The notes under the pieces were generated by a model, which was given only the letters and a program-made list of their open reading frames with translations, searched no databases and was not told where the DNA came from. Of a stretch of DNA of 64,000 nt, positions 11,301 through 23,324 are shown one piece after another; within the stretch, counting starts at the first letter, position 1; every line of letters begins with the position of its first letter. The DNA is from Liolophura sinensis (Eukaryota > Mollusca > Polyplacophora > Chitonida > Chitonidae). Both the position numbers and the translations under genes were made by a program. The stretch lies in assembly GCF_032854445.1 (NCBI RefSeq), contig NC_088304.1:17771850-17835849 (forward strand), read 5' to 3'.

Positions 11301-13975
11301 CCAGATCTTTCCCGGGACGTTAAACGGCTCGGGAGCCTTCAAGTTATCCTCATGCAGACGAGGCGGGTGGCTGATTGGTGTTTACGCAAACTAAGCGGAT
11401 TATAGCTTCCTTACCCAACCTATCACTTGTACAGCTGTGGCTGCTACCCGACACGCATGATTGCGCGTAGGGCTAGCCTATTCTCCTCTACTGTCAGTTA
11501 CTGGTAAATGACCGCTGAAGTATCAGTGCAACAATAACAACAAAAAGAACAAAAAGAGGGTTTGACTTTTAGCCGTTCATTGAGAGCCGAGTAAACGAAC
11601 ACTACAGGTACTATGGTTGCAGTTTAAACTCTACTAAAAATTTTTCACAAAGAAACTTATTCCATACTGGTGCTAACGTTTTCGTTCAGTCCTTCTCACA
11701 AATACTTAGTCACAGCGGCCCATGATTCCATAAATCATTTCAAAGATTCCAAAATCCATAGCTGGCATTATCGTGGTAAGTTCTCAGTAATATTTTATAT
11801 ATAACTGCCGATCTAGTACTGGAATTCTAAAGGAAGTGCCCAACCATCAGGTATCCAGATGATAAATTGCATTGAATCAAAATGCATGTAATCTCAACAT
11901 AATGAACTCAAACGTTTGGATTATTGGGACTCTGAGCCAGGTGCCTAATATATCCTGTCCACTTTCGGTTGGTGGATCCTCGTTCCCCCCCCCCCCCCTC
12001 TCCCACACACAACATATCACCCTTGTCAAACCATCATGTGATTTGAACACCCACACTTTCAGCATCCATTCCTTACTAAATATCAAAAGCATTGTAATTA
12101 AAAACCTCTAAATTCTTGTTAATCCGCCGTGCTGTTTTTCATTTGCGTTACTAATTTACCTGTGAGGCTTTAATGCATTGAACCAATGTTGTAAGCTCTT
12201 GGCTTGAAATCATTTGCATTTCAAGTCATCTTAATCCTGCCATTTTTACTTAGCACGTGTAGAATGCTAAACGGCCCCCAGGTGACCTGCAGGGGACATG
12301 TGAGATTGCTCTGAACAGATGTCAGTACACGGATTATACCTAGTCCTTTCACACAGATCTGAGCTGGTGATTGGTGTTGGTTGATGCAAGAGAGATTATC
12401 GATAATAACATTATATTTTTCTCTGAAACGTCCTTCCCTCGGAGACTGCTTCGTTGGCTAATGGTTAGAGAATAAGGATAAATGATGAATGACCACTTAC
12501 ATTAGCGCCCCTATTCCCGCCCAAAACACAAAACAAGCCTCTTTGCATTATTAAGCTTCCGATTGGTTGGGACACTAATCCGCATCGATTGAACATTGTG
12601 TTCGTATGTGTGGAACTGGATACCTTCACACTGTGCCCATTACCAGCTTCATAGTACAACAATTCTTAAACATTGTATTTGTGCAAGGCTCCTTCCATTC
12701 TAATTCATTTTTTAAAGCTCACAGTCACGCGTGCGTAAAAGTAGCTGACAGCGTACGGAGTTCAACATAACCAATTAGAAGAACTTATTGTAATTGACCC
12801 GCCCCTTGGAATAATGAGTACTGTGAAATCTCCCGCCAAATCTATACTAGCAGACGGGAGTTTTTGATTTGACACACCGTCACGTGCACAGTGATGAGTC
12901 TGCGCATTTTCTGGAGACTTTGCTTTTGACTTTGTTACACAAAATCATTTCGATGATCATAAGTCATCATATATAAATATGCAAATGTATTACAGAGATG
13001 TTCCCGACACATTTAATCTATTACCGCGATAAGAACTGAAAACAATTACCAAAACAACACGTGGTCTGATCGGGCCTGTGCCTTGATTGACGAATCCCAC
13101 AAACAATGTTGCCACTTCAAAGGCTAACTTCAAACCCAGAGCTGGGCGAAGTTGCCATTTGCATATCAATACAACTCGAATGTTTATATTTGAACACACT
13201 CAGTCAGTTGTAGACTGACATCTCTTCACCGAAATTTCCACATGATCTACAATTGTTATCATTAGAGCCTACATTTGTAAGTTGTGAAAACGTTTGTATG
13301 TTGATGCAAACAAACTGGGTGAAAATGGATTTTCTAATGACAGCCGACCTGTAATGCCGAAACTAATTTCGGTAAGCCAGAGCAGTGCAGTGTTCATGTT
13401 AGGCAATGTTTTGTTCAGCCTAAGGTAAGGTTAAAAAAAGTACTTTTCCATGATTCCCTAAAGATGCCCCCTCCCTTCTTCCTTTCCATCCTTTGACCCC
13501 CTTACAAAGCTGTCCCAGGTGTACACAGCTGTGTTTTAGGCGACATTTCCCATTAAATCTTGAGTAAAGACCAAATGTGTATCTTTCAAATTATGATTCT
13601 TCTGTTTTTCTTTTTTTTTAACTAAAACAAATGAGACCAACTACAGGCGATCAATACATTTTTAGACAAGAGGAAAATGTTTTATTCCGGTGCGATTCCG
13701 ACTACATACAATTTTTAATAGGTATTGGCGGTATATTCACACAGATGTAGGCCCCAGAGGTCCGTTCCCACTGTAAAGGGCTGCAAGATATCTGATCTGT
13801 TAAGCCTGCAGGGAGTGTTTAGCTAGCATTAAGACCCTGGAGCTCCCAGCCCTGCACATCTCTGGCCCATTCGATTGTCAAGTTCCCAAAAAGCGAGGCT
13901 TTGGTTTTGAGTTAGCCCTGAAAAGATTTACCCATTCCCCCATTTCCCACTCCTAATGCTCATAGGGATTAAGGA
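11301..13975. other. Unassigned stretch
   Basis: No gene supported. It holds a C homopolymer (about 11987-11998) beside a CT-rich patch and a second CT-rich patch near 13460-13500. A few kilobases of ordinary AT-rich DNA; both strands are closed by stops. Confidence 0.4.
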
Positions 13976-14450
13976 TTACCCCCCCCCCCCCGTGGTTAAA
14001 ACCTCAAATCCTGTCCGAAAATTTTGAAGAAATACAGTAGTGATAAACAAGTTGATGTGCTCTGACAAAGTAAGACACTTGTCGACGATCATGCCCAGGT
14101 ATTTAAATTTAGTAGAGATTTTAATTACACTGTAATTAAGATACAGAAGGGTCAAGAAGTTAGGTCGTCTCCGAGCAAACAGCACACGCTTTGTCTTCGC
14201 CTGTGAGAACTTGAAGCCCCACAATTTACTCCATTGTCATCGAGCCCCTGCTGGATATATTTTGAAGCAACTGGGAAGTTTCGAGAGACGCGTTCTCCGT
14301 AAACAGTTTATTTTTTAGAGACGTTAATGTAATGTGCCTTGTTGGTTCCTTCTGCATCTGGCAGTCAGCGTAAACAGCACTGTGTCCCCTCCCACAATTG
14401 GCACATATTGGTGTTTTTTTTTTTAATTCAGACACGAATCGTAATCATGT
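13976..14450 (-). pseudogene. LINE remnant: ORF1 zinc knuckle next to a reverse-transcriptase piece
   Basis: Reading the minus strand, 14435-14226 ends a nucleic-acid-binding ORF1 with ICANCGRGHSAVYADC, a CCHC-type knuckle as in I/Jockey ORF1 proteins. Almost directly after it, 14224-13976 reads as a late reverse-transcriptase segment (GFKFSQAKTKRVLF, then FKYLGMIVD). The endonuclease and most of the reverse transcriptase that should lie between them are missing. The element is a deletion derivative ending in a poly-C run at 13981-13991. Confidence 0.6.
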
Positions 14451-15258
14451 TCCTGGCAATGTGAATTGGATTTCCTGAGCATATTTTCTGCTACCCACAA
14501 CTTTTTGCACAATACAGTTATAAGAAAAGTAGACCCTGCGCGACTCAGGGAAAGGAAAAAACGACCGGAGCCCTTAGCAAAAAGGTGTAGAAAGTTATAG
14601 CGTATTTACAGGAATTGAACTTAGCACTTAACAATAACTAACAAACGTAATGTATATAACTAATAAATTATAAATCACCAAATAGTACTTAGTCTTATAC
14701 TCAGCTTAAGCTCAGGACAAGCCAGGTCCAGCAACACACTGAGTGATCCACAGAATACCAGTAACTGCTACAGCAACAAGGTAAAACAAAGAACAGAAAC
14801 CTTCAACGATTATAAATATACCAGAAATTTATGACTAACTGACTGTCTTCAGAGACACTATAACACCTACATACACACATGAGAAAAACCCAGACCAGGC
14901 AAGACTTACACCTAAAAAATTGTAGATATTTTCTCTGTGCAAAAACTCCAAATCAACAGTAAACAGGGGCCGATAACTCTCCTCGTTTATTCACAATGAA
15001 CCTGTAGGCTTATTTTTGCTAGCTGTTACCCTAGAAGAAAAAAAATGACCAGAAACCTAGCTTGTTTTGATTGAGCAAACCAGTCAGATGGAGTAAATTA
15101 GTCTGATGAGGTTATGGTCATCTATTTAAACGTTTGAAAAGTGGAAAACAGGGTACTACATGCACTGATTTCTGAATAACACAGGATGGCTGAAATATAC
15201 CCCGAACGCTAAGTTGAATTTTGAAGGCAATGAAAACACTAAAATGGAGTACATATCA
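14451..15258. other. Unassigned stretch
   Basis: No gene, no named repeat. Moderately A-rich with scattered short direct repeats. Confidence 0.35.
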
Positions 15259-15403
15259 GATGAAAGACCATTAAACATTGTCCAGGACTATATGGTCAGA
15301 TAAGGCTACCGTACAATCTAAAGTTTTGAAATATATTTTACACGTTGAAAAAATTCTATAAAAGTAAATCCATGTATGTGGACAATGCTAATGGTCTTTC
15401 ATC
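15259..15403. repeat. Inverted repeat of about 25 bp arms, 94-bp spacer
   Basis: The left arm 15259-15284 (GATGAAAGACCATTAAACAT...) matches the complement of the right arm 15379-15403 with only a short mismatched patch. The spacer is non-coding. It could be a small MITE or the remains of one, but no target duplication is clear. Confidence 0.6.
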
Positions 15404-16550
15404 CAACATCCAATGCACGTGAGTGGGTTCTTTGCCTTTAATGCTAGTTATCTGTAAAGGGTGAAGGAAACTGGCCAAGAACAGCTGTTTACCACTATCA
15501 CCCCAATCCATGGTCTTTGGTAGAGTTTAGGAAAACAAAATGCGGTTTTGAACTCCATGCTGAAATAACAAACAGGAGTTGGACATATAACGCTATCACC
15601 AAATTACCAAACTAATTCAGTCTGAAATAGATAGCAGGAATACTTCTGCTCAGATCGCCTTAAAAATACACGTACATGCGTATGGCAATGCGGCCCCATC
15701 AGCCATGTATACAGCTATGTGTACAAAGAAACCATTACGGAGTAGAGAACAGACTGCTTCAAGGCAACACTCGTTTTAATCTTACAAGATACTGCACAGA
15801 AAAACAAAATAATCTGAGATTGCACATAACTGTACATAAAATGATTACGGTACGTCAAAGAAAACAAAAAACGAAATTAGGGGACGATAATGATGGCCTC
15901 TCACATACTGTAAACAGAATGATGCGCAGTGACCTTTCACAAGACGACAGACATCAGACCTGAAGCAGGCCTTGTTGATATGGCCTTTTACATTACAATA
16001 ATATACCATGACCATGATTAAGAAAATATGAGAAACACCTCATACATTTCACAGAAAATTCTAAACTTCTGATAGATCAATTCATCTTAGCTACAGGATA
16101 AGCTACAGGTGAGTATTTTTTCTGCATACACATACCTAACGAGTCACGGACGCGCTTGCCGGCAGACGGCTCGGTTTGTCGACAATGTACGAGTTAATTA
16201 CTTTCCTTGCCTTCAGTTTCTAATCTAAAGATTTCTAATGATTCAGTAGCTAGTAACAGGAACGTGTGAAAAACCTCAAGTAACATCGTTTTGATACAAT
16301 TAAATTGCACATCCTTGCAAACTGAGTCGAATATGATTATCTAGAAGTTCTAATCATACACAAGTCGTGACGTTGTTTTCTACCGCACAACTGGGTTGAG
16401 TTCTAAGGACAGATTCAGAGATGACACAGGCTGACACAGGCTGTAGCACTTGTTGTGCTGATGTTTTAACTTCATTACCCCCCCCCCCCATTCCTGGTCT
16501 GGACGACATAACACATTATGGATAAAATGGAAGATCGTATTTGGCTTACT
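15404..16550. other. Unassigned stretch
   Basis: No gene supported. A poly-C run at about 16480-16489 and a doubled tgacacaggc near 16420-16440 are the only features I see. Confidence 0.35.
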
Positions 16551-16595
16551 AGACTTATAATTATAAGTCTATTATTAAAATTGTATAATTTTAAT
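16551..16595. repeat. Two adjacent palindromes
   Basis: 16551-16570 is a perfect 20-bp palindrome, AGACTTATAATTATAAGTCT. Three bases further on, 16574-16582 ATTAAAATT and 16587-16595 AATTTTAAT form a second perfect hairpin with a 4-base loop. Function unknown; both are AT-rich, so chance formation is easier than in average DNA. Confidence 0.7.
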
Positions 16596-17286
16596 CTGTC
16601 GTATGGTTTACATGTGCGATCCGCGAGCGAATGTTGCATTGTGGCAGTCTTTGCGCTGCCTCATTTGCATGATATATTGTCGCCAAACAGTTTAGACCAG
16701 TGACGGATTTCTGAAAGTTCTGAATTTCTTTTTACTTTAAAGTAAATTAAGGCGAACAAATGAGGTCAAGAACGTGATTTTTATGTATGGGTAGAGTTAT
16801 TGACAGGCGGATATCCTAACTGGGTGGAAGTTAATGTTTGAGCCCCTTAGGATTCTTTTGAAAACAAAATTTTCAGATAATTATAGAAACCGTATACAAT
16901 GTAAAAAGTGAATTGAAATGTAGAATTATGCTCTGTTTGACGCAAAACTAACGGAAAACAATGAACTATATAGAGTTGGCCAAAAAGTCATACGAGATGG
17001 GAAAAATTTATCCATCAAAATGAATTAGTGAAGCATGGAGAAATGTGAAATGATGATAAGTGGAGATTTTTTTGGTAAATCTGTAATGCAATGTGGACAG
17101 GTTTTGAACTGAGCCATGGTGCCGGATGAAAGATTAGACAATGTGTGTGGACGTGGTGGTAGTTTGTTTAATGGCGTTTCCATTCTAATGAATGAAGCAC
17201 GCCACGATCAGTGCTGAAACCAATTAGTATTCACGTTAATGCATTATAACATAGAGATGAGAATGAACTGTACTCTAAATTTTCTC
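16596..17286. other. Flank of LINE 3' end
   Basis: No gene. The part nearest 17286 may be the LINE 3' UTR on the minus strand, but no tail repeat is clear. Confidence 0.3.
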
Positions 17287-17550
17287 CTAGCGCATGGAAG
17301 CTGGGACCGTACTGTAGCTTCGAAGACTACCAGACTTCTTGCCAGGCCTTAAAACATTGTCTGGGCGGGGGTCTGTAATGCCAGCAGAGAGCAGTTCCGC
17401 ATAATAGCAATGTCTCTGGAGAATATATTGTGGGCATCGGAACAATATATGCTCAGTTGTTTCCTCAACCTGGCAATGATCACAAACACCCATATCATGT
17501 AAATGAAATCTGTTTAAATAAGAATTCGTTTGAATATGCCTGGTCATCAA
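17287..17550 (-). pseudogene. LINE ORF2 C-terminal zinc motif
   Basis: The end of ORF2 with a Cys/His motif: CDHCQVEETTEHILFRC, that is C-x2-C-x7-H-x4-C. This motif follows RNase H in many I/Jockey-superfamily LINEs and probably binds the RNA template. It lies just downstream of the RNase H part in the same element and is separated from it by stops. Confidence 0.65.
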
Positions 17551-17641
17551 TCTGTTGCATAGGATTTCTGCTCGTCCGGAAGAAAGACTAACACGGTGAG
17601 AATTAGGAACACTGTTAATAAAATTATAAAAATATCTCCCT

Positions 17642-18432
17642 TTAGTCGAGGTGTCCCAGTCTTCCTGCCAAATTCCGCTTAAATATACTCATTGCTTCTG
17701 AAACATACACAGACACATGTTGAGCAATATGTAAATGAGACAGCGCTTGTTTCGCTAGCTTGTCCGCCCATTCATTACCTGCAATACTAGAATGGCCTGG
17801 GACCCAGTCGAAACAGATTTCCACACCTTGGTAGAATAAACAGGTACGTAAATGAAGAATATAAAAAATGATTGGAGAGCCTTTCGTTGGCGTAAAATTC
17901 TGTAAAGCAACCATCGCACTTAGAGAATCCGTGAAGATAACGGCTCTTGCTGGCTTAATATCTACTAAAATTGCAACGCACACAGAATCCCAGTCAATTC
18001 AGCAGTAAACATAGATGCTGCATCAGTAAGTCTAATCGCCTTACTATGGTGAATTTCTGGGACACAAAATGCACAGCCGGTTTTGTCAGTATCCGGGCAC
18101 TTTGAGGCATCTGTAAATACCTGTAGATAGTGCCTCCACGTTATGGCAATATAATCCCTGGAGAAAAGGGAGACAAACTCTGAGTTATTTGACTTGTTCA
18201 CTTCTCTGTGTAACGCTTGTGAAATATTTGGTAGACGTAACTTCCATGGAGGAAACGCAGGTATAAAAGTGTACCGGATTTGAATGCCGGCGATCTGCAT
18301 TGTGTCGTACATACATTTCGTTCGTACAGTAAAGGGCTCTCTTTTTCTGCTTGTACCTTCAAACAGAATATCATAATAGGATGGTCTGAAAATGTCAGTT
18401 GCTGAATTCCCATGTGAAGCCATCAACTTCAC
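17642..18432 (-). pseudogene. LINE ORF2 RNase H domain, frameshifted
   Basis: Two overlapping minus-strand frames together show an RNase H domain. 18432-17965 has LQVFTDASK and FTAELTGILCAL; 17983-17642 has AVIFTDSLSAMVAL and DWVPGHSSIAGNEWADKLAK. These hold the D-E-D-D catalytic series and the handle motif of LINE RNase H. One frameshift in the overlap near 17970 splits the domain. The region upstream of it is the linker after the reverse transcriptase. Confidence 0.75.
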
Positions 18433-18604
18433 TCCAAATTGCAGTGATCGAAAGTGTCCTCGAACAAAAAGAGGCCATTCATTACATATATGTTGAATTA
18501 TATTTAAGGGAGTTGTTTTAAGCGTACCTGTTGCAATACGGAACCCTGAACATTGAATACTGTCAATTTTAGTTTTAACTGAAGCACAGACAGAGTCGTA
18601 GGCT

Positions 18605-18838
18605 TCACATCCACAATCTAACCGAACGAATAAGCGCTTGACACATTAACAATAGACAATAAGTTTCAGTGCCCCAACATTTCCCAGATACAGCTCTCAT
18701 CAGATTGAGAGCTTTCTGACATTTTGCTACAATGGAATTTAAATGAGCGTTCCAAGTATGTTTAGAGTCAAACAAAACACCCAGATTACGAAATGATTGT
18801 ACAATCTTAACCTTACTACCTTTCAGATATACCGACAT
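18605..18838 (-). pseudogene. LINE reverse-transcriptase thumb fragment
   Basis: The minus-strand frame reads VQSFRNLGVLFDSKHTWNAH and then KCQKALNLMRAVSG, the conserved segment just after the catalytic FADD box in LINE reverse transcriptases. The fingers and palm, including the FADD box, are not present between this piece and the endonuclease fragment, so a deletion has joined the two. Confidence 0.65.
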
Positions 18839-18867
18839 GAAAGGTAGTAACCTCTTATTTGGGAAAA

Positions 18868-19665
18868 TTACTTTCTAGCAAGCAGAAGATCGTAGTTATC
18901 CGAACTTGATACATATGCAAAGTTATCTGCTAAAACATTGCATTTTTCTTTGTCTGTAACGGAGCATGCCATATCAGTAATCAATATAGGAATAGCTGAG
19001 TGCTTACAATTTCCGCCTACTGCTTTCACCTGGGACCACACGGTCTTAAGAGAAGTGCGATTGGTGAGATTTGAACAATATTTACGCCAATGGTCTTTCT
19101 GTGTTTGCTTAAATATTTGCAAGTTCACAAAATGTTCATCACACAATACAGTTTTGTACCTCTGACATTCAATTGACTGCAGGTTTGGTAGCACGACTGC
19201 TGTAAAAGACAAAGAATTCCTAATAAACGTTACCGACCATCCTCTAGCACCATTGACTCTATCAGCACGGAATATTCCATAGTCAGAGTATGTGAAGTCT
19301 AGATGGGGTTTTAAAAATGTCTCCTGCAGGCAGACAACATCTGGTTTATCTGCAAGCGATGACAGAAAAAATTGAAATTTTCGACCATGTGAATATAAGG
19401 ACTGTATATTCTGATGAAGGAGATTGAAACCCATGATTATACAAAGAAGACCAATCAGAAGATGTTGAAGTCGTACCTTGTAATCCATTATTTCGAGCTT
19501 TTTTCTGTACTTTAACATATTCATCAACTCGGCGGAATCAATTATATCCGTGCCAAGGTGACGCTGAGCACACTCCGCAAGATATTTGATTATGTCAGAA
19601 TTCTTAGGTATTTTACAATAATGAAACAAAATCTCGGTGAAGAAAGCTTGGTGGGTGGGATTCAT
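18868..19665 (-). pseudogene. LINE apurinic endonuclease fragment
   Basis: The 265-codon minus-strand frame contains the start of an APE-type endonuclease: LLHQNIQSLYSHGRKF (metal-binding Asn), then KPDVVCLQETFL (catalytic Glu) and a GGWSVTF-like patch, here ARGWSVTF. After about residue 165 it jumps to the linker before the reverse transcriptase (FKQTQKDHWRKYCSNL). The catalytic SDH end of the endonuclease is missing. The first 75 residues are probably sequence between ORF1 and ORF2. Confidence 0.7.
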
Positions 19666-19780
19666 TCATGATAGGTGTATTATGCTGTACTATGGCTGTT
19701 TTTGTCTCTGGGCCATGGGAAATTCCACTGCTTGCACGGGCTGTGAGTGTTGACCCCTGATGGGGGAGGGTAGCTCGAAC

Positions 19781-20359
19781 TTAATTGACCCGATTGCCAT
19801 GGACAGTTTTCAGTGCAGCTGCATTAGACACATTTTCAGTTGCTTTCATGGACTGCGCGTTGCTCGCCTCTTTATAGGCTGGACAGCCTTGGTATGCGGC
19901 ACTATGTTCTCCCCCACAGTTAAAACATTTTGAGGACCCTAAATTAGGGCAGTTAGGAAACTCATGCGCCCCACCACACCGAGGACATCTGGCCGACCCT
20001 TTACAACACATTGCTATATGCCCTATTCTCTGGCATTTGTAGCAACAAACCACAGCAGGAATAAACTGTTTGACTGAAAATACCTGATAACCCAACTTTA
20101 CTTCCTCTGGGCGTGATTTACGGTCAAAATGTAGTATCATTACGTTGCTAGGAGAAATATTCTTTCCGGTCTTTGGCCTTTCAACTTTACAACATTTCTC
20201 GGATATCAGGACCTCTAAAATTTCGTTCGGAGATATTTCGTCCCAGTAGCCGTATATAACACCCCTTAGCAAAGACTTGTTTTGTACAGTACAGTTTATA
20301 TCTCTACCCATGATACTGTTTAGTCTCAGCAGTTTGCTACATTGTCTCTGTGACTTCAT
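19781..20359 (-). CDS. LINE ORF1 nucleic-acid-binding protein (partial)
   Basis: 192 codons without a stop. The C-terminal half has a string of zinc knuckles: CYKCQRIGHIAMCC, CPRCGGAHEFPNC and CFNCGGEHSAAYQGC. This triple-knuckle arrangement after a GYQVFSVKQFIP-type segment is typical of Jockey/I ORF1 (gag-like) proteins, which coat the element RNA. The N-terminal part is short for the family and a frameshifted basic upstream peptide (about 20395-20360) probably belongs to it. It remains open although the rest of the element is broken. Confidence 0.7.
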   Translation of the reverse strand: MKSQRQCSKLLRLNSIMGRDINCTVQNKSLLRGVIYGYWDEISPNEILEVLISEKCCKVERPKTGKNISPSNVMILHFDRKSRPEEVKLGYQVFSVKQFIPAVVCCYKCQRIGHIAMCCKGSARCPRCGGAHEFPNCPNLGSSKCFNCGGEHSAAYQGCPAYKEASNAQSMKATENVSNAAALKTVHGNRVN

Positions 20360-20395
20360 CTGTGACTTTTTTCTTTCTTCTACTTGTTTTCGCCA

Positions 20396-21240
20396 TATGC
20401 TTTATCGTTTCTCCCATTGCCCTGTGTGTAATGTCACAAATTAAAGAAGATTCAAGGGGCATTATCACGTATTTTTTCAGGAATGTTTTGGATATCTGAT
20501 TCAACTGAACTACTGTGTGATCATTGTTTTGTGTTAAGGTATTTTAAAGACACCATAAAAGGCGTGTTTCTTCCTTGTTGCGCTAACAAAATCGACGCCA
20601 CATCCAAGCCTCTAGGAGCAGTTATCATCAATGTCATTCCCTGCGGAGAAGGTGGTAAACTGAACTCCAGACAAACAAGAGGAACAACTCGGCCACTCGG
20701 CCACTCTACATTTAGGCAATAGAACTTATGATATGTTGGAGGTCCATTTTATTGTTATAGAATTCTTTTCCCAGTTGGTATTATTAAAGACCAAGACCAA
20801 CAAATTTTAACAGGGTTTCATTTCTTTGCTCGATGCCTTTTTTATAAACGTAGGACCTATGCCCAGGTAAATTAGTTTTAATGTAAATTTTTAATTACCT
20901 AATTTCTAAAATGGAAAATGCCACACGTGGTGCATGTAGGCAGTTCAACAACAACATAATGTTAATGTCAACATACACTGTCCGACCTTGTGACAGCGGT
21001 GTGCTGTGACTGTTTGCCATATGTATTGTCCGTATGAAAGACACCCAAACAGCACTTAAGTCCAACATGGGGTGTCGATTGTTGTATATTAACCTACTTA
21101 CATTCATATGTGTCTTGCTCACGACTGACTCCGTATATGACCACGCTCTTCCGTGTAGTCTTTTGACAGCTCAGTTTTGCTTGCGGAAATCTTATGATAT
21201 TATTCGGTATACTAACTACACGTCTATTTTACCTACTTTT
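20396..21240. other. LINE 5' flank and unassigned DNA
   Basis: The first few hundred bases may be LINE 5' UTR. No gene is supported; short open frames on both strands have no recognisable domain. Confidence 0.35.
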
Positions 21241-21350
21241 TGCTGTCAGACCTCCCCACGTACGAGCCGAAAAGAAATCAGCATGAGCTGGACTTGAATC
21301 CACAGCGACCGCTCTGATATGACAATCCTTGCGGCCACGGAAGTCCTTAC
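21241..21350 (-). repeat. tRNA-SINE head fragment
   Basis: Contains agcatgagctggacttgaat and ccacagcgaccg, the complement of the SINE tRNA head including its B box. The core and tail are missing, which is unusual because LINE-mobilised SINEs normally lose the 5' end rather than the 3' end; a later deletion is likely. Confidence 0.6.
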
Positions 21351-22169
21351 CAGTGATGGTCAAGTCATATAACAAAATGTACCTCTATGTAAGTTATTTT
21401 TATTCCCACATTTCGTTTTGAGAAAAGAAAACGAAGCTGACGAGGACAGCTGGTTTACTCAGTAGCAAATATTCACAAAAAATACATACACTTTCTTGTT
21501 TTTGTTATTTTTCCTCACTATTTTGATCTTTTGTTATATTTATTGCTAGGGTATGTGTATATTATGTTGGCTTACACTACTACACTAGGTGAATAAGTGG
21601 AGCAGTTTGTATTATACGATTATATATGCATAAAACAATGGTAATATTTTGTCAGCATTGCAGTAATTTATGATATTTTTAACGTTTCTTAGTTGTGGGG
21701 CAAATTGAATCCATGGGATCACTTCACTCAAAGCTTTTATACGTACCACTCTGCAGTATACGCTTTCATACCATTCGTTGTATGGATATGCTATGACCCG
21801 AAAAAAAATTAGACAAAATTATAAAAAGCATGCAACCGGCAGACATTTCCGAAATATAGTTGGTAATTTACATACTCTTACTCTAAATCTTCAATTTTTT
21901 CAACCTCTAAAACATCTTTTCCAGTTGAATTTACGGTAACAAATATTATAAAAATGACGCTGAAATGACTCGTTTGTGTCCTATAGAAGTTGCACCCCAT
22001 AGTTCTATGGATATGTTTTCAAATATTGGTTACCGAGGCGGTTGAATAGGTTGAACTTAGGGTACTAAACACGATGAAGCAGACTAAAATGATGTGAAGT
22101 TGTGTTTCCGAGTCGGAAATCTTATAACATTTCTTAACATCATGGTTAACTTAATGGTAATAAAGTTAA
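21351..22169. other. Unassigned AT-rich stretch
   Basis: No gene and no named repeat; all frames closed by frequent stops. Confidence 0.4.
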
Positions 22170-22174
22170 GCCAT

Positions 22175-22435
22175 TCCCATCTACATTCCTATCTCCACAC
22201 CTCCTCTCCTCCTATCTCCACTCCGCACATCTCCACCCCTCCCATCTCCACCCCTCCCATCTCCATCCCTCCCATCTCCAATCCTCACATCTGCACGCCT
22301 CCCATCTGCACGCCTCCCATCTCCACCCATCCCATCTCCACCCATCCCATCTCCACCCCTCCCATCTCCATCCCTCCCATCTCCAATCCTCACATCTCCA
22401 CGCCTCCCATCTCCACGCCTCCCACCTCCGCATCC
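22175..22435. repeat. 15-bp minisatellite, pyrimidine-rich
   Basis: About 17 copies of a 15-bp unit, typically CATCTCCACCCCTCC, with unit variants (ATCCCTCC, CACGCCTCC, AATCCTCA). A block of several variant units is itself repeated (CCATCTCCATCCCTCCCATC occurs near 22257 and 22362), so there is higher-order structure. As 15 is a multiple of three, long open frames exist on both strands; I treat them as by-products. Confidence 0.9.
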
Positions 22436-23324
22436 TATAGTGCAAATGTTCAGTATGTGGGTGGTAACTTCAGTTATTAACTACACAAGTGCCGGATACG
22501 TATATATGTATGTATGCTTTGGGTTTTAACGTCGTACTTAAAAATTTTTCAGACATGTGACGACGGTAAGTGATTAAGTGCTAGTACAGATATTGCGTCT
22601 TCTTGTGGCAGGGCGAATCCATGCCGCCACTGAAGCATCATGCTGAAGTGCTCTTTGCACTCCATAAGCTTGTTTTCGTTACGAAGACTTCATTGACTCT
22701 GATAACGTAAATCAAACTGTGATGTATTTTACTCTAAATCCTGTTTCTAACAAAGTCGTATCTGAAAATATTTTAAAATTTTGGTATAATATAATTTTGA
22801 TCAAAGAAATTCATTTTATCCCTTGCAACTTTAAGACATCACGAATGTACGGCTTCAGAGCTCGAGATGAGGGAATTTTATCTGACAAAAAAACAATAAA
22901 GTCTGTATTCATGGAGAAAGCAAATGTTGTCTTTGTCGCTGTGTGGAATTTGCTCTTACCATATCCCATTCTGCAATTTCAAAACAAAAGGAGTGAAATT
23001 TTAAACACAAATTTTACCAGTGTGGTGTCCAATATTTATGCACGCCAATTATTCTAGTATTTCTTTTGTATATATACCCCAAACAGTACATCATTACACA
23101 AATAAAATGATTACTAACTGAAAGTGAGTTTACACAACTATCCTAATGATCCAGATTCAGTCAATATATACCAATATTTATACCACATAACACTGATATA
23201 CTTTCCTTGTACATATATATCTGAATATATACCATGATGCTTTAATAATAGATGTTTTGTTTGGTGTAGAAAGTAGTCTAGCAACTTTTTCTGGCATGAG
23301 AATTGTCCGTGTACCTGGGGCTCA
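22436..23324. other. Unassigned stretch with a SINE-like trace
   Basis: Near 22515-22570 the sequence gttttaacgtcgtacttaaa resembles a decayed complement of the SINE tail. An open frame at 22719-23057 has no recognisable domain and I do not call it. Confidence 0.35.

Larger units (their letters stand above)
17287..20395 (-). mobile_element. Decayed I/Jockey-type LINE with RNase H
   Basis: About 3.1 kb on the minus strand keep the order ORF1 (zinc knuckles), endonuclease, late reverse transcriptase, RNase H, C-terminal Cys/His motif. A full element would be roughly twice as long. The second half of the endonuclease and most of the reverse transcriptase are deleted, and the rest is broken by frameshifts. 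An RNase H domain after the reverse transcriptase plus a CCHC ORF1 points to the I superfamily (I/Nimb-like); the exact clade is inference. The element cannot move by itself. Confidence 0.75.

Noticed and set aside
17287-20395. Several minus-strand open frames as separate host genes
   Set aside because: Their motifs (zinc knuckles, endonuclease, reverse transcriptase, RNase H) are in LINE order and belong to one decayed element.
22094-22480. Open frames on both strands over the CATCTCC repeat
   Set aside because: Codon-compatible 15-bp minisatellite; low-complexity peptides only.
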